Assembly (NCBI GenBank): GCA_949299935.1
Contig: CASGCE010000033.1
Location: 1-64,000 of the forward strand
From: an uncultured bacterium
GTDB lineage: Bacteria > Cyanobacteriota > Vampirovibrionia > Gastranaerophilales > Gastranaerophilaceae
Length of the DNA stretch: 64,000 nt
Reading direction: 5' to 3'
Numbering within the stretch: position 1 is the stretch's first letter; every line of letters begins with the position of its first letter. The notes beneath the pieces are model-generated. The model had not been told where the DNA came from. It searched no databases and saw only the letters and a program-made list of their open reading frames with translations. The translations under genes and the position numbers were made by a program. Of this stretch, positions 35,772 to 44,326 are shown piece by piece.

Positions 35772-35772
35772 A

Positions 35773-36459
35773 ATGAATTTATCAACAGTGCATACACAAA
35801 ACACAAGAGTCGGAACTTGTCCGCATGGTTTGCCTGTGGGGGCTTGCCCTATATGCAACGGAATGTCCGGAGGCGGTGGAGTAAAAAAAGCTGATTTTTC
35901 GGCAAAGCCTGGTGAAATGAGTTGGAACGAATGTGCTGCAATAGGAGCATTTTTAAAAGCGCAAAAAGCAGCACAACAAGCTAAGGAAGCCAGTTTTCAG
36001 GCACATCTGCAAGCACTTCAAAAATTTCAAAATACAATGGCAAACGCTGTGCTAAGAGCTGTTCAGTTTGCTCAAATGGTACAAAATTCTTTACCTCCTA
36101 TTATTGCGAAGCCTCTTGCCTTTGTTATGAATAATATTGTAGCAAACGGATTAAATGTACTAAAAAATTTACCCGTTTCGGTTGCAAATTTTGTGCAGAA
36201 TATCTCGCAGAAATTAGCTGATATTTCGGATAAATTAGCATCAATATACGGTGAGATGAGGGCTGCAATTTCAAAGAAAATCTCAGAAACATTTAAAGAA
36301 ATTAAGAAAAAAAATAAATCAATTTTAGGAATTTTTGAACCTGCTGATTTAGATAATGATGATAAAAAGGTCGATGAAACAAAGCGTACTTTTGAACTAA
36401 AAACTTTTATACACAAATTGTACAAAAAACTGACGGAAAGTGAAGAAGATGAACGTTAA
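35773..36459 (+). CDS. CPHG...CPIC protein, unknown function
   Basis: A 228-residue protein. Residues 15-29 read CPHGLPVGACPIC, a compact Cys2/His/Cys2-type knuckle likely to bind zinc, followed by a Gly-rich turn (SGGGG). The rest is helical: an Ala/Gln-rich amphipathic segment (50-85), long helices with membrane-active character (about 100-165), and a charged C-terminus. There is no signal peptide. I cannot assign a function. It is the first gene behind the riboswitch-like leader, and its end overlaps the next gene by 11 nt, so the two are co-translated. Confidence 0.7.
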   Translation: MNLSTVHTQNTRVGTCPHGLPVGACPICNGMSGGGGVKKADFSAKPGEMSWNECAAIGAFLKAQKAAQQAKEASFQAHLQALQKFQNTMANAVLRAVQFAQMVQNSLPPIIAKPLAFVMNNIVANGLNVLKNLPVSVANFVQNISQKLADISDKLASIYGEMRAAISKKISETFKEIKKKNKSILGIFEPADLDNDDKKVDETKRTFELKTFIHKLYKKLTESEEDER

Positions 36460-37939
36460 TCAATTTCGAGATCCTGAAACAATCAGGCAAAACAGAAACT
36501 TAACACCTAATCAAAAAAGAACCAATGCTTATACAAAAGAAGGTGTTATTGTTAATAGTTTTTATAAAGACAATCAGAAATCTGTGGATTTGCAGGATAC
36601 TTATGATGCCTTGATAATATCCAATGATACCAGATTGCCTAAAAAACTTACTGAGAGAGAAACTCCTACCGATAAAGGACTCATGCTAATAAGTGGAATA
36701 GTTGTAGGTGTTATGGGGGTTATAGCACTTTTAACTTCTTTTGTCAGGCGTAATGCTAAAATTAATTTAAGTATTTCTAATATGAAAAAACTTCCTGCCA
36801 CGACGAGGAACGTTGCCTTAAATGAAGAAACACACCAGGCGATTTATCAAATGATTCAGGCACCAAACCAAAAAACAATTCTGGCTGGAACAGGAGTCTT
36901 GGCACTTACTGCAATGGCATTTATGGGAAAAACCTTCTTTGACGGATTTAAGGATGTTTGGGTCAAAAAGCGTGAATCTGATATCCAAAAAAATCTTCAG
37001 GAAAATTTGATAGATGTTGAAACCCAGTCATTTTCCGGAAAAATGCAAATCATAAGAAGCATGTTGGCAAAACATGCGATAGAATTTCAGAAATATTTAG
37101 CAGACGATAATGAGCAAATTTTGCCGAATTTCGGCAGAAAAAAATTCAATCCTATTATGTTTACAGGAAAGAATAATGAGCAAAAAAATAGGTATAATAC
37201 TTTGAAATTTATAACATTAGGATTGGGAACATTTACTTCTATATTAGGTCTTGGCTATATTTCAATTAAGAATTTAAGCAAAGGTAAAACCCATTTAGAC
37301 CAGTATATAAAAGATACTAAAGTAATGATTAAAACAATTGTAGATCAATCCAACGAAGTTGCAAAGGATTCCGAAAAGATAAGCTTGAAACATTTGTTCC
37401 GTGCAATAGGGGCAAATTCCAACGATATTAAAGAGTACACAAAAAATCTAAAATGGGACAAGGCTGAGGTAGCAAGATTTGAAAGAGAAGTAATTGAAGA
37501 AGTTCAAACCTCAACTACAAAAGTTAATGAGGCAATGGGTGGTGACGGCACGCCAAAACCGTCTTTCTATTCTCATGTAGATGATTACAGAGCATTTTTC
37601 TACAATTGGCTTTTGGATACTTCTAATCCTCAGTTTAAGCAGTTATTTTTTGGCATAACAGCTCTAACAGCGATAGGTTATGGCGGTAAACTCATAGGTG
37701 ATGCTGTTAAAGATGTTCAAGTCAAAAAAATAAACGCGGAAACCGAATTACAACTTCAAAAACGTCTTGTTTCAACTGAATTGAGAAACTTCAAATCCAA
37801 AAAAGATGCCGCAATTCAACCTTTGGTAGATGAATTTTACCGTCAGGTCGATGCAGGCAAGTCAAAAGAAGAATTAAAAACAATGGCAGAAAATATATTG
37901 TTTGAAATTAAAAATGGTGCGCCATTTGTATATTCATAG
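36449..37939 (+). CDS. Large membrane protein, unknown function
   Basis: 496 residues from the ATG at 36449 (GAAAG upstream; a GTG three codons earlier is possible). A polar N-terminus of 75 residues precedes hydrophobic segments near 77-95, 142-158, 250-270 and 390-410, with long charged helical stretches in between. It has no recognised domain. A repeated feature is a hydrophobic helix followed by K(D)V.VKK: FFDGFKDVWVKK and LIGDAVKDVQVKK, suggesting an internal duplication of a membrane unit. Second gene of the riboswitch-led group. Confidence 0.7.
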   Translation: MNVNQFRDPETIRQNRNLTPNQKRTNAYTKEGVIVNSFYKDNQKSVDLQDTYDALIISNDTRLPKKLTERETPTDKGLMLISGIVVGVMGVIALLTSFVRRNAKINLSISNMKKLPATTRNVALNEETHQAIYQMIQAPNQKTILAGTGVLALTAMAFMGKTFFDGFKDVWVKKRESDIQKNLQENLIDVETQSFSGKMQIIRSMLAKHAIEFQKYLADDNEQILPNFGRKKFNPIMFTGKNNEQKNRYNTLKFITLGLGTFTSILGLGYISIKNLSKGKTHLDQYIKDTKVMIKTIVDQSNEVAKDSEKISLKHLFRAIGANSNDIKEYTKNLKWDKAEVARFEREVIEEVQTSTTKVNEAMGGDGTPKPSFYSHVDDYRAFFYNWLLDTSNPQFKQLFFGITALTAIGYGGKLIGDAVKDVQVKKINAETELQLQKRLVSTELRNFKSKKDAAIQPLVDEFYRQVDAGKSKEELKTMAENILFEIKNGAPFVYS

Positions 37940-37948
37940 GAGGAAAAT

Positions 37949-38410
37949 ATGTATTTACAACCGATTAATAATTTATATAAAAACTATCAATATCCGCAAA
38001 TGCCTAATGCCAAAAGAAATTATACAGTTGTAGATCAAAATAAACTCGACGTCTTTGTAAAACAAGGAGAAAATGCTTTGCCTTATATAACAGACGTTTT
38101 GTTACATTCAAATAACGAGGTTCAAATAACCGAAACTTTATACATATTGGACAGAATGATAGATAATGGGGCGAAGAATATTGATAAATTATATCCGGTT
38201 TTATCAAGATTTAACAACACAAAGTCACCCAATATTCAGACTTTTTTGGCAGGTATATACAGAAAAATACAGGTTCCGGACGCTTTTGGTCCGCTGGTAA
38301 AAATGCTAATACAAAATGCTATAAATCCTGTTCCTACACCATTTTTTGACCCTAATGAAGAAATCGGCGGTGCTATTTTAAGTTATTTATCGCCAAGATT
38401 TAGAAATTAA
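37949..38410 (+). CDS. Small HEAT-repeat-like protein
   Basis: 153 residues, helical, with a HEAT/armadillo-like rhythm from about 40 to 130 (ALPYITDVLLHSNNEVQITETLYILDRMI..GAKNIDKLYPVLSRF). Such folds bind proteins. AGGAGG lies just upstream of the ATG, 9 nt after the membrane-protein gene, so it is the third gene of that group. No catalytic residues are evident. Confidence 0.7.
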   Translation: MYLQPINNLYKNYQYPQMPNAKRNYTVVDQNKLDVFVKQGENALPYITDVLLHSNNEVQITETLYILDRMIDNGAKNIDKLYPVLSRFNNTKSPNIQTFLAGIYRKIQVPDAFGPLVKMLIQNAINPVPTPFFDPNEEIGGAILSYLSPRFRN

Positions 38411-38518
38411 CTTTGTAACATTATTGTAACATTTCAGACAAAAAATTAAAGAATGTGCCTCAACGTGCCGAGATGACATGTGTAAGCAAAAAGCTTGCAG
38501 AAAGGAAAACGGTACGCT

Positions 38519-39658
38519 ATGGGTATGGCAGCGTCACAAGCCAGATTTTTAGGTTTGACAGCCAGAAAGAGCAATGTCGAGTACGAAGGTCAGCAAATAA
38601 ACCAGCAACGTACGACATTATCAAACCAGTCAGCAAATTATTACAGTAATTTGCTGGGAATGTCTGTACCGGTGCCTCCTTCTGTCGATGACTATACGAG
38701 AGTTGTTTATACATTTGATGATGGTGCGCTGACAAATACAATAACAAGTTTGATTGCGCAACAAAATGGTATGTATACTTTAAGTTATCTTTCACAGTAT
38801 GTAGATGATTTTACACCTGTTTCAGCGGCTACAAGCGTCGTCAATAAAAGCGGAAATGATTATTATGTTGGTTCTGTACAACTAAGAAAGCTGGGCGATA
38901 GTATACCAAGAGATCCTAACGGATTATATACAGGCAACCCGCCTGATGAATATTTAAGTTCATTGTCCAAAGAACAATTAGATGCTCTTGAACTGGAAGA
39001 ACAGACCTATGAGGCTTTGTTGAACGAAAAATATGGCACACAACAAAACGGTTGGATGGTAAGATACAGCGAAAATACTTCTAATGGAGTGTGGTCACCT
39101 TTCTTTTATAAAATGTCCGATTTGGACGGTGCCAATGTTCAGTTAGATCCTAACGGCAATATTATATCAGCAGTAAATTGTTATACTATGGGTACTTCTA
39201 CTAAAACAGTAGAAATAAAAAATATAGAAAACTGTAGAGTTGAAAAGGATTCTACCGGAAGATACATATCAATAAGTATTCCTGAAATAGTAAATCTTGC
39301 CGGTGTTGAAGATACAACTGAGACGTCTCCTGACGGAACAACGCCTCCGGGTGGAGAGCCTGGTGTTGATCCTGGTGTTCAAGTTGAGTATGTAACATAC
39401 TCTTTAACAACATCAACCATAACTGATCAGGATGCCTATGATGATGCAATGAACCAGTACGAGTACGATAAGTACTTGTATGACCAATCAATTCAGGAAA
39501 TTAATGCACAGATTGAAATCATTCAGTCACAGGATAAAAACCTTGAACTGAGATTAAAACAATTAGATACCGAACAAAGTGCTATTTCTACTGAAATGGA
39601 TGCCGTAGAAAAAGTAATTGAAAAGAATACGGAAAGTTCTTTCAAAACATTCGGATAA
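38519..39658 (+). CDS. Axial-like protein, MGMAASQARFLGLTARKS family
   Basis: 379 residues from ATG 38519; the frame also opens at a TTG eight codons earlier, without support. N-terminus MGMAASQARFLGLTARKSNV continues into a Gln/Asn-rich coiled coil. The C-terminus (NLELRLKQLDTEQSAISTEM, ending SSFKTFG) matches the product at 31392. The middle (70-310) is a variable beta-rich domain with Gly/Pro loops. Ends conserved and centre variable is the flagellar-axial plan; there is no signal peptide, so export through the FliPQR gate is possible. AGAAAGGAAAACGG lies upstream but rather far from the ATG. Confidence 0.7.
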   Translation: MGMAASQARFLGLTARKSNVEYEGQQINQQRTTLSNQSANYYSNLLGMSVPVPPSVDDYTRVVYTFDDGALTNTITSLIAQQNGMYTLSYLSQYVDDFTPVSAATSVVNKSGNDYYVGSVQLRKLGDSIPRDPNGLYTGNPPDEYLSSLSKEQLDALELEEQTYEALLNEKYGTQQNGWMVRYSENTSNGVWSPFFYKMSDLDGANVQLDPNGNIISAVNCYTMGTSTKTVEIKNIENCRVEKDSTGRYISISIPEIVNLAGVEDTTETSPDGTTPPGGEPGVDPGVQVEYVTYSLTTSTITDQDAYDDAMNQYEYDKYLYDQSIQEINAQIEIIQSQDKNLELRLKQLDTEQSAISTEMDAVEKVIEKNTESSFKTFG

Positions 39659-39707
39659 TCCGTAAAAAGTTTTCCTTTCCCTTTTTCCTTTTTCCTATTA
39701 ATTTCCC

Positions 39708-39736
39708 AACGACTTTTTAAAAAGTCGTTTTTTTTT
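39708..39736 (+). terminator. Intrinsic terminator
   Basis: AACGACTTTTTAAAAAGTCGTT (perfect palindrome, 39708-39729) with a following T-run, after the axial-like gene. Confidence 0.88.
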
Positions 39737-39788
39737 ATTAAAGTCGGAATTTTTTAAAATCAACATGGCAAAATTTTACTGTTTTTGA

Positions 39789-39794
39789 TATTAT
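39789..39794 (+). promoter_or_regulatory. -10 hexamer TATTAT of a leaderless gene
   Basis: TATTAT, six bases (CAAATT), ATG of the prenyl synthase gene. No ribosome site. Confidence 0.4.
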
Positions 39795-39800
39795 CAAATT

Positions 39801-40661
39801 ATGAATATAAAATATCAGGAAATTTGCAATACTGTAAGAGCGGATTTGGAGAGAGTAAATAAAAATTTAAGTTTTAATTTTGGTTTAAGACCTGAATTGG
39901 ACAAAGAAATTGAAAGTTTTATTAATGCTCCGTCAAAACGAATACGATCATTGGTGACGATTTTGTACTTACGAGCTTCAAAAATGTATTTACTACCCGC
40001 GCATTATGAGCTTTTAGCGGCGGTGGAACTGATACATAATGCTTCTTTGATTCATGACGATGTGATTGATGATGGTAAATTACGCAGAGGAAGAAAAACT
40101 TTAAATTATAAATTTGATAATCGGCTTGCGGTTGTTTGTGGTGATTATCTTCTGGGTGAAGCGTTGAAAAAACTTGTTAAGATTGGTTCAATTTCTGTAA
40201 TAGATACGTTTGCCGATAATGTAAAAATTATGTGTCTGGGAGAGGTTAATCAATATTTTAGCAGGTATAAAAAAACTGATATTGAAAAATATATAGAAAA
40301 GTCTTCTCAAAAAACAAGTTCATTGTTTGAGAGTGCGCTTAAAGCATCTATAATACTTGCAGGCAACGAAGTTGATGAAAAAGCACTCGAATTTGCTTCA
40401 AATTTCGGATTGGCATTTCAAATAAGAGATGATTTAGAAAATGTAAAGAATATTGATAACACAAAATCGGCAAGTGATTTTGATGAGGGTATTTATAACG
40501 CACCGTTTATTTTGTCTGATACGCTGGAGGAAGGTATTGAAAAAACTAAAGATCTGATAAATAATTATGTTAATTGCGCAAAGCAATGCATATATGATTT
40601 GGAAAAGAGTGTATATAAAGAATCATTAACAGGGCTTTTGGAGTTGTTAGAAAATGTTTAA
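39801..40661 (+). CDS. Polyprenyl diphosphate synthase
   Basis: Trans-prenyltransferase that extends allylic diphosphates with isopentenyl diphosphate for quinones or other isoprenoids. The first Asp-rich motif is HDDVIDDGKLRRGR (about 79-92), with the flanking Arg and Lys (KRIRS). The second motif, usually DDxxD, reads FQIRDDLEN, so its last Asp is Asn. The KTSSLFE motif is present. At 286 residues it resembles IspA/IspB-type enzymes; chain length cannot be read off. Overlaps the signal peptidase gene by 8 nt. Confidence 0.9.
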   Translation: MNIKYQEICNTVRADLERVNKNLSFNFGLRPELDKEIESFINAPSKRIRSLVTILYLRASKMYLLPAHYELLAAVELIHNASLIHDDVIDDGKLRRGRKTLNYKFDNRLAVVCGDYLLGEALKKLVKIGSISVIDTFADNVKIMCLGEVNQYFSRYKKTDIEKYIEKSSQKTSSLFESALKASIILAGNEVDEKALEFASNFGLAFQIRDDLENVKNIDNTKSASDFDEGIYNAPFILSDTLEEGIEKTKDLINNYVNCAKQCIYDLEKSVYKESLTGLLELLENV

Positions 40662-41286
40662 GGAAAAGATAAGAGCATGGTATAAAAGAAATCAACCGGC
40701 AATAAAAGAGACTGTTGATACAGTAGTGTTTGTTGTAGTAATGGTTATAATAATAAGATTTTTTATAGGTGAAATCCGATGGATTCCGTCAGGTTCTATG
40801 AAACCTACACTTGTGGAAGGAGATAGAATTTTTGTTGAAAGATTTTCAAGATTTTATAAAACTCCCGAGCGTGGCGATATAATGGTATTTTATCCTCCTT
40901 TTACCGAATTAAAGAATACTCCTTGGAAGTTATTTTCAAGATTAACGGGTTTTTTCTGTAAAGATATTGCCTACATTAAACGTGTAATAGGAATGCCAGG
41001 TGATAAGTTTGAGTTAAAACAAGACAAGGAAGGCAGAAGCTTAGTTTATATAAATGATAAACCTTTGGAGGAGCCGTATGTAAAGAGTGTATACGATTAT
41101 ACACCCTGTACGGAAGCAATGTATTGCGGTCCGTTTATAATCCCTGAAGATGAATATTTTATGATGGGTGATAATCGTGGTAATTCGCAAGACAGCCGAT
41201 ATTGGGGTACATTACCCGAAGACCGATTTGTAGGTAAGGCGGTATTTTTATTTTGGCCGTTTACCAGAGTTAAGACGTTACATTAA
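40654..41286 (+). CDS. lepB: Signal peptidase I
   Basis: Inner-membrane serine protease that removes Sec signal peptides on the periplasmic side. One N-terminal membrane helix (TVVFVVVMVIIIRFFIG) leads to PSGSMKPTL with catalytic Ser48, the base-Lys segment YIKRVIGMPGD with Lys109, and GDNRGNSQDSRYWG near the end. 210 residues fits single-helix LepB. It starts within the end of the prenyl synthase gene and converges by 9 nt on the next minus-strand gene. Confidence 0.95.
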   Translation: MFKEKIRAWYKRNQPAIKETVDTVVFVVVMVIIIRFFIGEIRWIPSGSMKPTLVEGDRIFVERFSRFYKTPERGDIMVFYPPFTELKNTPWKLFSRLTGFFCKDIAYIKRVIGMPGDKFELKQDKEGRSLVYINDKPLEEPYVKSVYDYTPCTEAMYCGPFIIPEDEYFMMGDNRGNSQDSRYWGTLPEDRFVGKAVFLFWPFTRVKTLH

Positions 41287-41646
41287 CATATGGTAATACT
41301 TCATATAATCAGCCATAATTGTAGAACTTGTGGCGTTTGCTAAAGTAGCCTTTAGGGCTTGTTCATTATCCGTTTCCGATATTTTTTGGGGTTGTTCCTG
41401 TTGCATCTGTTGTTGCTTTTGAGTTTGTTCAAGACGAGCTTGTTCAATATATTGTTCTACTGTTCTTTGGATTTCATCTCTAAGTGCTTTATCACCTGAG
41501 AATGAACCTGTTGATTGAACTCCGGCTTCTTCCAAGTCATTTAAAATCTGACTCCATTCATTATAATTTGGTATACTGGCGCCTTGAGTTGCCGCCGCAG
41601 CTTTTAACTGTTCTAAGTCCTCTATACTATTAATTTTATCAGCCAT
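41278..41646 (-). CDS. Gln-rich helical protein, unknown function
   Basis: Not recognised. 122 residues, no signal peptide or membrane segment. The N-terminal half is an acidic helical domain (NSIEDLEQLKAAAATQG...SQILNDLEEAGV). The middle is very Gln-rich (about 74-92, an uncharged coiled coil), and the C-terminus ends in MADYMKYYHMLM. GGAG precedes the ATG. It overlaps the 3' end of lepB by 9 nt on the opposite strand. Confidence 0.65.
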   Translation of the reverse strand: MADKINSIEDLEQLKAAAATQGASIPNYNEWSQILNDLEEAGVQSTGSFSGDKALRDEIQRTVEQYIEQARLEQTQKQQQMQQEQPQKISETDNEQALKATLANATSSTIMADYMKYYHMLM

Positions 41647-41805
41647 ATTTACACTCCGAAATTATACTCTCATATATATATAAGTATTCTATTCCCTGAC
41701 AATTTCAGATAAAATCATAAATGTAACATTATGTAATATTTGTTAAATATTGCAAAATATTTAGGAACAATATATAATCTTCATTGTAGTAAAGTTGGAG
41801 AATAT

Positions 41806-42462
41806 ATGGAGAGAAAATTCGGATTCACTTTGGCAGAAATGTTTATAACGATAGCTATTGTCGGTGTAGTTTCTGCATTGACCATACCGGTTTTGGTAAC
41901 TAATTATCAAGCAAATGTGCGAATAGCACAGTTACAAAAGGTATATAATGAGATATCAGGCGCAATAGTTGCAGCAATAGCCGATGAAAGAACGGATGCA
42001 TTGGATTATACATACGTATATGAGGATGTTGATGGTGCAGTTGATTTTTTAAGTAAGTATTTAAAAGTTTCTTCAAGATGCAATTCCAGTGAATGTATGG
42101 CGCCTACTTATAGATCTTTGGATGGCACAGCCAGCGGTAGCATTTTCCAAAATAGTGTTCCGTGCGTAACTTTAAACATGGGTGCTGTTGTATGTGTACC
42201 TTCAATACAACATGATGACGGCTATAACGGTCACAGTGGTATGAGTGTGGTTATTGACGTAAACGGACAAAATGCACCAAATACGAATGGCAGAGATTTA
42301 TTTCAGTTTGTGGTATATTCAGACGGTTCGATAGGGAATTCTTACCAACCTCAGTCGAATGGTGCTTCCGCTGGACGTTGTGAGCAATTTGCTGATAAAG
42401 CTTCTTATGCCGGTAGTTGTTTTTCAAAGATCGTTGCTGATGGTTGGAAGATGGATTATTGA
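41806..42462 (+). CDS. Type IV prepilin-like protein (short leader)
   Basis: Class III leader of six residues (MERKFG) with cleavage before FTLAEMFIT, then the hydrophobic helix with Glu at mature position 5. 218 residues; mature body with paired Cys and the VIDVNGQNAPNTNGRDLFQF signature shared with other prepilins here. TTGGAG lies before the ATG at 41806; the frame is open further upstream but that has no pilin sense. TATAAT at about 41773-41778 is a likely -10. There is no G-run. A terminator follows. Confidence 0.9.
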   Translation: MERKFGFTLAEMFITIAIVGVVSALTIPVLVTNYQANVRIAQLQKVYNEISGAIVAAIADERTDALDYTYVYEDVDGAVDFLSKYLKVSSRCNSSECMAPTYRSLDGTASGSIFQNSVPCVTLNMGAVVCVPSIQHDDGYNGHSGMSVVIDVNGQNAPNTNGRDLFQFVVYSDGSIGNSYQPQSNGASAGRCEQFADKASYAGSCFSKIVADGWKMDY

Positions 42463-42507
42463 TGTTTAATTAAAAATAAAATAATTAGAAATATTAAGAA
42501 AAATTTA

Positions 42508-42546
42508 CAAAAAGTCGGAAAGTTCTATAAAATCCGACTTTTTTTA
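42508..42546 (+). terminator. Intrinsic terminator
   Basis: AAAGTCGGA (42511-42519), 13-nt loop, TCCGACTTT and a T-run, after the prepilin gene and ahead of the ribosomal operon. Confidence 0.85.
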
Positions 42547-42714
42547 ATAGTTAATTTTATTGAAAGAATGCCATTATTAAAAAAACAAAATAAAAATTTG
42601 AAATGATTTTTATGTAGCAAATCAATAATACTGCTTGCAAACAAATATTTTGCAAATATAATTTGTTGTATGGGTTTTTGTACCTAAAATCACAGTCGAA
42701 ATAATGAGGAAAAT

Positions 42715-42930
42715 ATGTCAAAAGACGTAATAGAACTAGAAGGTACAATATTAGAAGCGATGCCGAATGCAATGTTCAAGGTCAAGTTAGAGAATGAACA
42801 TGAAATCTTGGCACACATCTCAGGAAAAATCAGAAAGAATTTTATAAGAATTCTTCCGGGTGACAAGGTAAAAGTTGAAATGACGCCTTATGATTTATCC
42901 AGAGGAAGAATTACCTTCAGATTAAAATAG
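42715..42930 (+). CDS. infA: Translation initiation factor IF-1
   Basis: 71-residue S1-like OB-fold protein that binds the ribosomal A site during initiation. Sequence marks: [42 protein letters not shown], and [19 protein letters not shown] precedes the ATG. First gene of a ribosomal protein operon in the standard order. Confidence 0.97.
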   Translation: MSKDVIELEGTILEAMPNAMFKVKLENEHEILAHISGKIRKNFIRILPGDKVKVEMTPYDLSRGRITFRLK

Positions 42931-42960
42931 AAAACATCTCACAAAATAAAGGAAAAAAAA

Positions 42961-43074
42961 ATGAAAGTAAGATCATCAGTAAAAAAGATTTGCGATAAAT
43001 GCAAATGTATTAAAAGGAAAGGTAGGATAGCCGTAATTTGCGAAAATCCTAAACACAAACAAAGACAAGGTTAG
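42961..43074 (+). CDS. rpmJ: Ribosomal protein bL36
   Basis: 37 residues, too short for many gene lists but unmistakable: [20 protein letters not shown] then [17 protein letters not shown], with the C-C-C-H zinc set of bL36. AAAGGAAAAAAA lies before the ATG and infA ends 30 nt upstream. Confidence 0.97.
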   Translation: MKVRSSVKKICDKCKCIKRKGRIAVICENPKHKQRQG

Positions 43075-43358
43075 GTCGTATTGGAAAGGAGTGAGTATTA
43101 CCAAGCGAACTCCAAAAAGTGCGGAGCAAATAAGCGAAGATTTTACGAAGTAATATATAGCGAATAGTAGCCGAGCGTGAAGCGATAAACCAAACCGAAA
43201 CGAAGCCGAACTTGCGGGTTGCAGCAAGTGGAGAGGAAGTATTTAAGCCTCTTACCAAAAAAAATCTAACAACAAAGTGAAGAAAAAAGTCCAGATTAAA
43301 GAGTTATTAGCGATATGTCTGACTTGATTTCACAAAAGCCAAGAAAAGGAGAAAATAA
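43075..43358 (+). other. Unusual 284-nt spacer inside the ribosomal operon
   Basis: The rpmJ-rpsM gap is normally short. Here it contains purine-rich words such as ATAAGCGAAG, GAGCGTGAAGCGAT and CGAAACGAAGCCGAA, and no convincing gene; minus-strand open frames here are antisense to rpmJ and have no start signals. It may be a structured operon-internal leader or a decayed insert. The ten-mer ATAAGCGAAG also occurs in the 2530-2658 repeat region. Confidence 0.5.
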
Positions 43359-43724
43359 ATGGCAAGATTAGCAGGGGTAGACTTACCTCGTAACAAAAGA
43401 ATGGCAGTAGCGTTAACCTATATATACGGTATAGGCCCGACAAGGAGTGCAAAAATCCTTGAAGCTACAAAAATATCACCTGATTTAAGGACAGACGATT
43501 TGACAGAAGAAAATATCAAAAATCTTCGTAACGAATTGGCAAACTATCATATAGAAGGTGACTTGAGGCGTGAAGTAACAATGCACATTAAGCGCCTGCA
43601 AGAAATAGGAACATACAGGGGTTTGCGCCATAAACGCAATCTTCCGGTAAGAGGTCAAAGAACAAAAACTAACGCAAGAACCCGCCGCGGAAAGAAAAAT
43701 GGCGCAGTGGCTAAAAAGAAATAA
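43359..43724 (+). CDS. rpsM: Ribosomal protein uS13
   Basis: 121 residues: [29 protein letters not shown], and the C-terminal [23 protein letters not shown] tail. A head protein of the 30S subunit that contacts tRNA. AAAAGGAGAAAA precedes the ATG. It follows the long spacer after rpmJ. Confidence 0.97.
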   Translation: MARLAGVDLPRNKRMAVALTYIYGIGPTRSAKILEATKISPDLRTDDLTEENIKNLRNELANYHIEGDLRREVTMHIKRLQEIGTYRGLRHKRNLPVRGQRTKTNARTRRGKKNGAVAKKK

Positions 43725-43860
43725 AGTGCGTTGAAGGCTGTTTTTAATTTTGATTTTGAAGTAAGTATAATGCAAAACAGTGAAAAGCCGTTATAAGCTA
43801 TAAAAATACGGCAAAAGGATAGAATATAATCCAAGTAAGTACAATATAAAGGAAATAGAA

Positions 43861-44247
43861 ATGGCAAGACCAGTAAAAACAAAGAAAAAAGAAAAGAAAA
43901 ATGTATTGCAAGGGATTGTACATATACAATCTACATTTAACAATACAATCGTAACTTCTACGGATACTCAGGGTAATGCTATTGCCTGGGCGACTGCAGG
44001 AGCTACAGGTTTCAAAGGTGCAAGAAAAGGAACACCTTTTGCGGCACAATCAGCAGCCGAGCTTGTTGCTAAAAAGTCAATGGATCAGGGTATGAAAAAA
44101 GTTGAGGTATATATTAAAGGCCCCGGTTCAGGACGTGAAACGGCAATCAGAGCTATTCAAGCTGCAGGATTGGAAATTACATTAATTAAAGATGTAACTC
44201 CTATTCCGCATAATGGCTGCAGACCACCAAAGAAAAGACGTGTATAA
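43861..44247 (+). CDS. rpsK: Ribosomal protein uS11
   Basis: 128 residues with [35 protein letters not shown] and [17 protein letters not shown], the uS11 signature that forms the 30S platform. AAAGGAAATAGAA lies before the ATG. Spacing of 136 nt from rpsM is longer than usual. Confidence 0.97.
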   Translation: MARPVKTKKKEKKNVLQGIVHIQSTFNNTIVTSTDTQGNAIAWATAGATGFKGARKGTPFAAQSAAELVAKKSMDQGMKKVEVYIKGPGSGRETAIRAIQAAGLEITLIKDVTPIPHNGCRPPKKRRV

Positions 44248-44263
44248 CACTAAGTATGTAACC

Positions 44264-44308
44264 GCGGGGGCTTGCTTAATGCCAAAAAGCAAACCATAGA
44301 TGCCCCGC
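44264..44308 (+). promoter_or_regulatory. Hairpin in the rpsD leader (candidate S4 control site)
   Basis: GCGGGGGC (44264-44271) pairs with GCCCCGC (44302-44308), with an inner TTGCTT/AAGCAA stem. It ends 18 nt before the rpsD ATG and has no T-run, so it is not a terminator. uS4 is a known autoregulator of ribosomal mRNA, which makes this a candidate binding site. Confidence 0.5.
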
Positions 44309-44326
44309 AAAAGTAAAGGAGAAAAA

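Noticed and set aside
42976-43258. Two minus-strand open frames of 69-83 codons
   Set aside because: They are antisense to rpmJ and its spacer; rpmJ is certain and the frames have no start signals or recognisable product.
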